DNA of 64,000 nt, from NCBI RefSeq assembly GCF_017654505.1, contig NC_054537.1, forward strand, positions 68,900,145-68,964,144, read 5' to 3'. The position numbers and the translations under genes were made by a program. The notes below the pieces were generated by a model. The model made no database searches, was not told the DNA's origin, and worked only from the letters and a program-made list of their open reading frames with translations. Of the stretch, positions 60,196 to 64,000 are shown in pieces. Numbering within the stretch: position 1 is the first letter of the stretch; each line of letters opens with the position of its first letter. This stretch comes from Polyodon spathula. Taxonomy: Eukaryota; Chordata; Actinopteri; Acipenseriformes; Polyodontidae.

Positions 60196-60842
60196 CTTTA
60201 GAGTGTTAACTATTTATTTTAAACTATGTCATTCAGCTTTAACTGCAATCTATTTAATAACCTGCTAAAGCTCACAGGGAATTATATGCAATTTCCCACA
60301 CAGAGGACAGGTTTACAGGATGTAAAAGTGGGCATCTACCAGGTTGCTGGCTTCCCTGATGTTATGGGTGCTATTGATTGTATTCATATAGCACTGTCAC
60401 CCCAATCCATGGAGCCTGCACTGCAGGGTGACAAGGAAGAGAATTGAGGCAACGTCTCATCAATCAATATTAAAAAATTAAAAGTTAAGCAGTGCAGTTT
60501 TACTATATATTGCCTCTACCTGTTCCCTGCTGAGTGCTGTGTCTGTTGATCGCCCGTTTTCGGTCAATGTAAGCCACTTCAACCTTTCACGATAAGCCAC
60601 TGAACAAACAATATGCCTGGACTGCTGGGGCTTTTTATATGAAGGTGGTCACGTGTAGTCTCGGACATTAAATTATTTAGTGTGTGTGCTTCTGGCATGT
60701 ATGTTGTCAAATAGTGTGCACACAAATGAATGTGTTCTCTGTCAGTAAATGGGGCAGTACATTTAGATTTATCGCGCACGTTAGGCTCACTACTTTACTT
60801 GCTTGCTAACTCTAAATGTAGTGCCCTTTAGTAAATGAGGCC

Positions 60843-61332
60843 ATTAGTGTTTTGTTGACAGTACCAATAACCAACATCAAATTTTAGTGGATGCTAAATT
60901 TGAGCTTAGAACAAAAATGTAGATCTACCAAAAATACTTGGTTGTTTAACCCTTTACTTACATACTGCCATTGGAAGAAACAATTGATAAATTACATCAC
61001 CGTCATTAACATAATATAGAAAGCAATGCAACAAGGCTCAAACTCTCGTCTTGAAGTTCAGATATTAGTGGGCTATGCAAAAAGGGCAAGGCTAACTAAG
61101 CTGATGCAAAGCCAATCTCAAGTTTATTTACCTAATTACCAAGTTATGCAAAACATTAAAATAAACATTTGATATTAAGAGTCACAGTAGTTGGCAAATT
61201 AGAACTAAGGGATCATCAAAATATTGTTACTCTCTTCTTGTTGAAGCAGCAAAACATACACTAACTGAAGGCAGATCATGAAACTTAGCATAGATTGACA
61301 TGAACTGATATTGCAACTCCATAGCAATAGTA
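60843..61332. other. Probable intron, no recognised feature
   Basis: No repeat family or coding signal is recognised in this 490-bp stretch. Confidence 0.4.
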
Positions 61333-61592
61333 GGCTGTCTGGTCCAGTGCTTAAAGAAACAGACTTGTAATCAGGAGGTACCTGGTTCAAATGCCAACTC
61401 AGCCTTTGACTCAGTGTGTGACTCCAAGCAAGTCACTTAACCTCCTTGTGCTCTGCCTTTCGGGTGAGACGTTCTTGTAAGTGACTCTGCAGCTGATGCA
61501 TAGTTCACACACCCTAGACTCGTATCTTGTAAAGCACTTTGTGATGGTGTTCCACTATGAAAGGCGCTATATAAAAATAAAGATTATTATTA
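61333..61592 (+). mobile_element. V-SINE-like tRNA-derived SINE
   Basis: The tRNA-like head has an A-box-like tggtccagtgc (61340-61350) and the B box ggttcaaatgc (61384-61394). The central part contains caagcaagtcacttaacctc and gcctttcgggtgagacgt, followed by ctgcagctgatgcatagttc. The 3' tail (aaggcgctatataaaaataa) is L2-like, with short ATT units. This layout is typical of V-SINEs; the family name is from memory. The truncated copy at 2287-2390 belongs to the same group. Confidence 0.75.
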
Positions 61593-61799
61593 CTCTTAAT
61601 ATTATTTATTTTTAATACAATTGTCATCTTTGCCTAGGGGATTACCAAATTTGGATTCTGAGGTGAGGTGTCAGCATGACCTATCTAAACTAAAACGCAC
61701 TGCTTTGAAAAAATAGATTATTGCATCCTGTTTAAAAAAGAGGAACATTGTGAAATTAGCCTGTGTTCCTCCATTTGCTGCTTCTAAACATTTGCTGTA

Positions 61800-62070
61800 C
61801 AGCAATGGATAAAAGTTTTGCATCACCTATAATTTTAGGATTGACACACTATTGACAAAAACTACATGAACATAATTTTGATATTTTATTTAACATCATG
61901 TAATCAAAGAAACTACAAAATGATATTGCAAAAGTCTACCAGAAGCAATAATAGTAGTACAGTATTTCATGGTAGCCCTACAGTGGGCTCGAGCACACTA
62001 TAGACATCTTGAAAGGCATCCCTGATGTCTTGCTTCAAAACATAAGCCTGATCCAGACTTGCTGAAACTT
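61800..62070. mobile_element. Possible Tc1-like left end
   Basis: The sequence caatggataaaagttttgcat, cacctataattttagg, then a leader-like AT-rich stretch resembles a Tc1 inverted repeat of the kind with aaaagttttgcatcacc. No transposase or right end is recognised. Confidence 0.4.
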
Positions 62071-64000
62071 TTCAATGCAGTCTCCATTCCCCAGCTGATG
62101 TTACCTATCACTTCATTTATTATTTTAATTACTTCTGTGAGCTTAAAAAAAAAAAAGAAAGTTTCACGTAGCTTACTTATTGCCAGTACACGTGGGTTTT
62201 GTGAAAAAAAGATTTGCTAACAATATTTCTCTTTGATGTTAATAATTGTTCTCACCCCAGGGTTTTTTCACCATTAATCACATTAGAATGCAGAGTAGTG
62301 AGGCTAAGGGTTCTTCTCCGGAATATCTCTTCCCCAAAACTACTACTTCAGAACTTAACATACTCCAGCCTTCTGTGCTTCAGTGGAGCCTAAAGTAATC
62401 CAGTGATTTAAATCCAGTTTCTAAACAGTATTTGTATTTTTTTATTTATGTAACAAAGTGCTTTATATTCAGTATAGAATGTGTTTGCCATTAGCTTGAG
62501 GTAATATCTATGTTATAAAGACTTAATTATACACTTTATTAGGACTTGAAGCTAATATTGGGTTGGACAACCATTTGGACTGTAGCAGTTGCTGTGAACT
62601 GTAGCAGCACACAAACACAGTTTCTCAATATCTTAAAGGCAAAAGCAACTTCATGAAAACTCTATGATGTTTGTAACAAAGGTAAATCATAAGATCTGCA
62701 CAGACATAGCTGGAGTTTAGCCTTGGTGTTTAAAGATGTGGGTGATTCTGCAGTTGCTGTACAATATATTCACATACACATCTTGCATTCTGATATGCAA
62801 AACTCTTCATAATTAATCATGTCTTTTATATGTTTTTTTTTTACTACCCATTAATGCTGTGAGCAGCGGCAAACTTCTCTGCATGTAATTTTAAGAGGTA
62901 ATCATGCAACCATACAAATAAGAAAACTTAATAACCCTTAGAAAAGGTCAAGCATGCACAAAGTCACTTGAAGTTTTTCACAACAACAGCTCAAATTTAG
63001 TTCAAATTGCTAAAATATCCAAGGAATGTTTGTCAGTAGAGGACAAGACAAATCAGGAATAAACAACTTAATAATGATCTGCCTTAAAAATGATTTGCTA
63101 GGTGTTTCTAACTACACAGTAATTACACTTAACACAGTAATTTATTACACATATTAATGTGTAGTTACAATCCAACACTATGTACTGTATGGTGTGAATA
63201 TTTGTGGTCGCAGTCAACATATTTTCTATGACACAGAATGTTTTCTGCTGACACAATTTACACAACAAAAGATATTCCATTAATCTATGCATAAACAAAC
63301 ATTTAACACCATGCAAGATCTTTGTTTTATGGAATTTTATTTTTGGCTACAGTACAGTTACATTATATAATATAGTATATATTAGCGTAGCATGAAAGAT
63401 TCAATACAAATGGTGAATGTATTATATTGGAATAGCTTTTGTGCCTGAGTAGGGGGGAGGAAAAACAGTCCTTGGGTTAAAGTAGGATACAGAACTACAT
63501 CCCCCAGAATGCCTGGAGACTGGAGTTAGAGCCAGGATGGGAAACACCTGGCTCCAATGGTACAAGGAACACATGCCTGTGGTTAAGAGGCAGGTAAAAA
63601 AAAGCAGGTAAAAAATGTTTGCTAGTCTGTCTGCGTGAAGGCTAAGGCCTGTGTCCAGCCAGCCTTAAAGGTTCTGTGTATTGTGATTCATAGGCATAAG
63701 CAATATCTTCCCCTGCAAAAACAGGAAGTAAAATACACCTGCTCCCCCTCTGCATTATTTTACAATAAGCTATATAGCCTCCAGTCCTGTGTTTTTTATT
63801 AAGTTACCTTCTATTCATATCATTTTGTACTGATTGTGCTGATAGTGTAGGAAAATCTATTTTTAGTAATTCAAATCTTCATAAAAGGATAGAAAATGTA
63901 TCTTTGTAAACAAGAAAACGGAGGTTGTTATTGCAAAATAAGATTATTGCTACAGAGCACTTCCTAGGTGCGTTATTAATGGTTCGCTTTTTAAATTAAA
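62071..64000. other. Probable intron, weak LTR-like words only
   Basis: At 63490-63640 there is GC-richer sequence (actacatcccccagaatgcc, gaaacacctggctccaatgg) that resembles an LTR promoter region, without boundaries. No gene is recognised. Confidence 0.35.

Larger units (their letters stand above)
58746..60842 (+). mobile_element. PIF/Harbinger-like transposon carrying a nested hAT element
   Basis: The left end GGGACTCATTTACGAAA and the right end tttagtaaatgaggcc are inverted relatives. The right subterminal region (taaatgtagtgccctttag, cgcgcacgttaggctcact) matches the copy at 9597 in reverse. A transposase remnant at 60226-60400 reads LLKLTGNYMQFPTQRTGLQD, KVGIYQVAGFPDVMGAIDCI; the Asp in GAIDC fits the first catalytic residue of Harbinger transposases. 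The rest of the catalytic domain is missing. The hAT-like element at 59305-60195 lies inside. Confidence 0.68.

Overview
This window is vertebrate nuclear DNA, most likely from a ray-finned fish. It holds a single recognisable host coding segment: one internal exon of a membrane adenylyl cyclase, best matched to ADCY2 (30916-31077, + strand). The exon has a clean AG acceptor and GT donor and is phase 0 at both ends. No neighbouring ADCY2 exon was seen, so about 31 kb on the left and 33 kb on the right are read as long introns. This fits ADCY2 being a very large gene in vertebrates. The host group is inferred from repeats: abundant Tc1-like transposons, tRNA-derived SINEs with a fish-type LINE tail, L2 and fish L1/Tx1-like LINEs, Harbinger and hAT elements, and several LTR families. 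A non-teleost such as a sturgeon or paddlefish is possible, but this is not proven from sequence alone.

Layout. Roughly 2.2-7.2 kb is a cluster: a SINE tail, an almost complete Tc1 element (3050-4672), an LTR-like block, a truncated Tc1 element and a GC-rich degenerate 62-bp tandem array. At 9.6-10.35 kb lies a Harbinger-type copy, at 12.5-13.3 kb an LTR-like block, and at 13.5-14.6 kb a decayed L1/Tx1-like LINE split by a 33-base poly-C run. At 18.5 kb there is a 416-bp inverted-repeat element, at 21.8 kb a solo LTR, at 25.95 kb a 494-bp MITE, and at 26.8-29.2 kb an L2 LINE interrupted by an 829-bp element. A SINE sits directly upstream of the ADCY2 exon.

Downstream of the exon, 32.3-34.9 kb carries two Tc1 elements separated by microsatellites. 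Then come LTRs (37.1, 44.2 and 47.8 kb), partial Tc1 elements (39.1 and 40.2 kb), two SINEs in opposite orientation (51.6 and 52.2 kb), a second L1/Tx1-like LINE (53.5-55.3 kb), a Harbinger element containing a hAT element (58.7-60.8 kb), a V-SINE-like copy (61.3 kb) and a Tc1-like end (61.8 kb).

No operon, CRISPR array, immune system or other unrecognised multi-gene system was found, and nothing supports one. The most informative signals are structural. Tc1 element ends are repeatedly capped by (TA)n/(TG)n/(CA)n arrays. An insertion can be undone on paper to give back a reverse-transcriptase reading frame. There are two nested-transposon cases, and a SINE insertion 132 bp from a splice acceptor. 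All transposase and reverse-transcriptase reading frames seen are broken.
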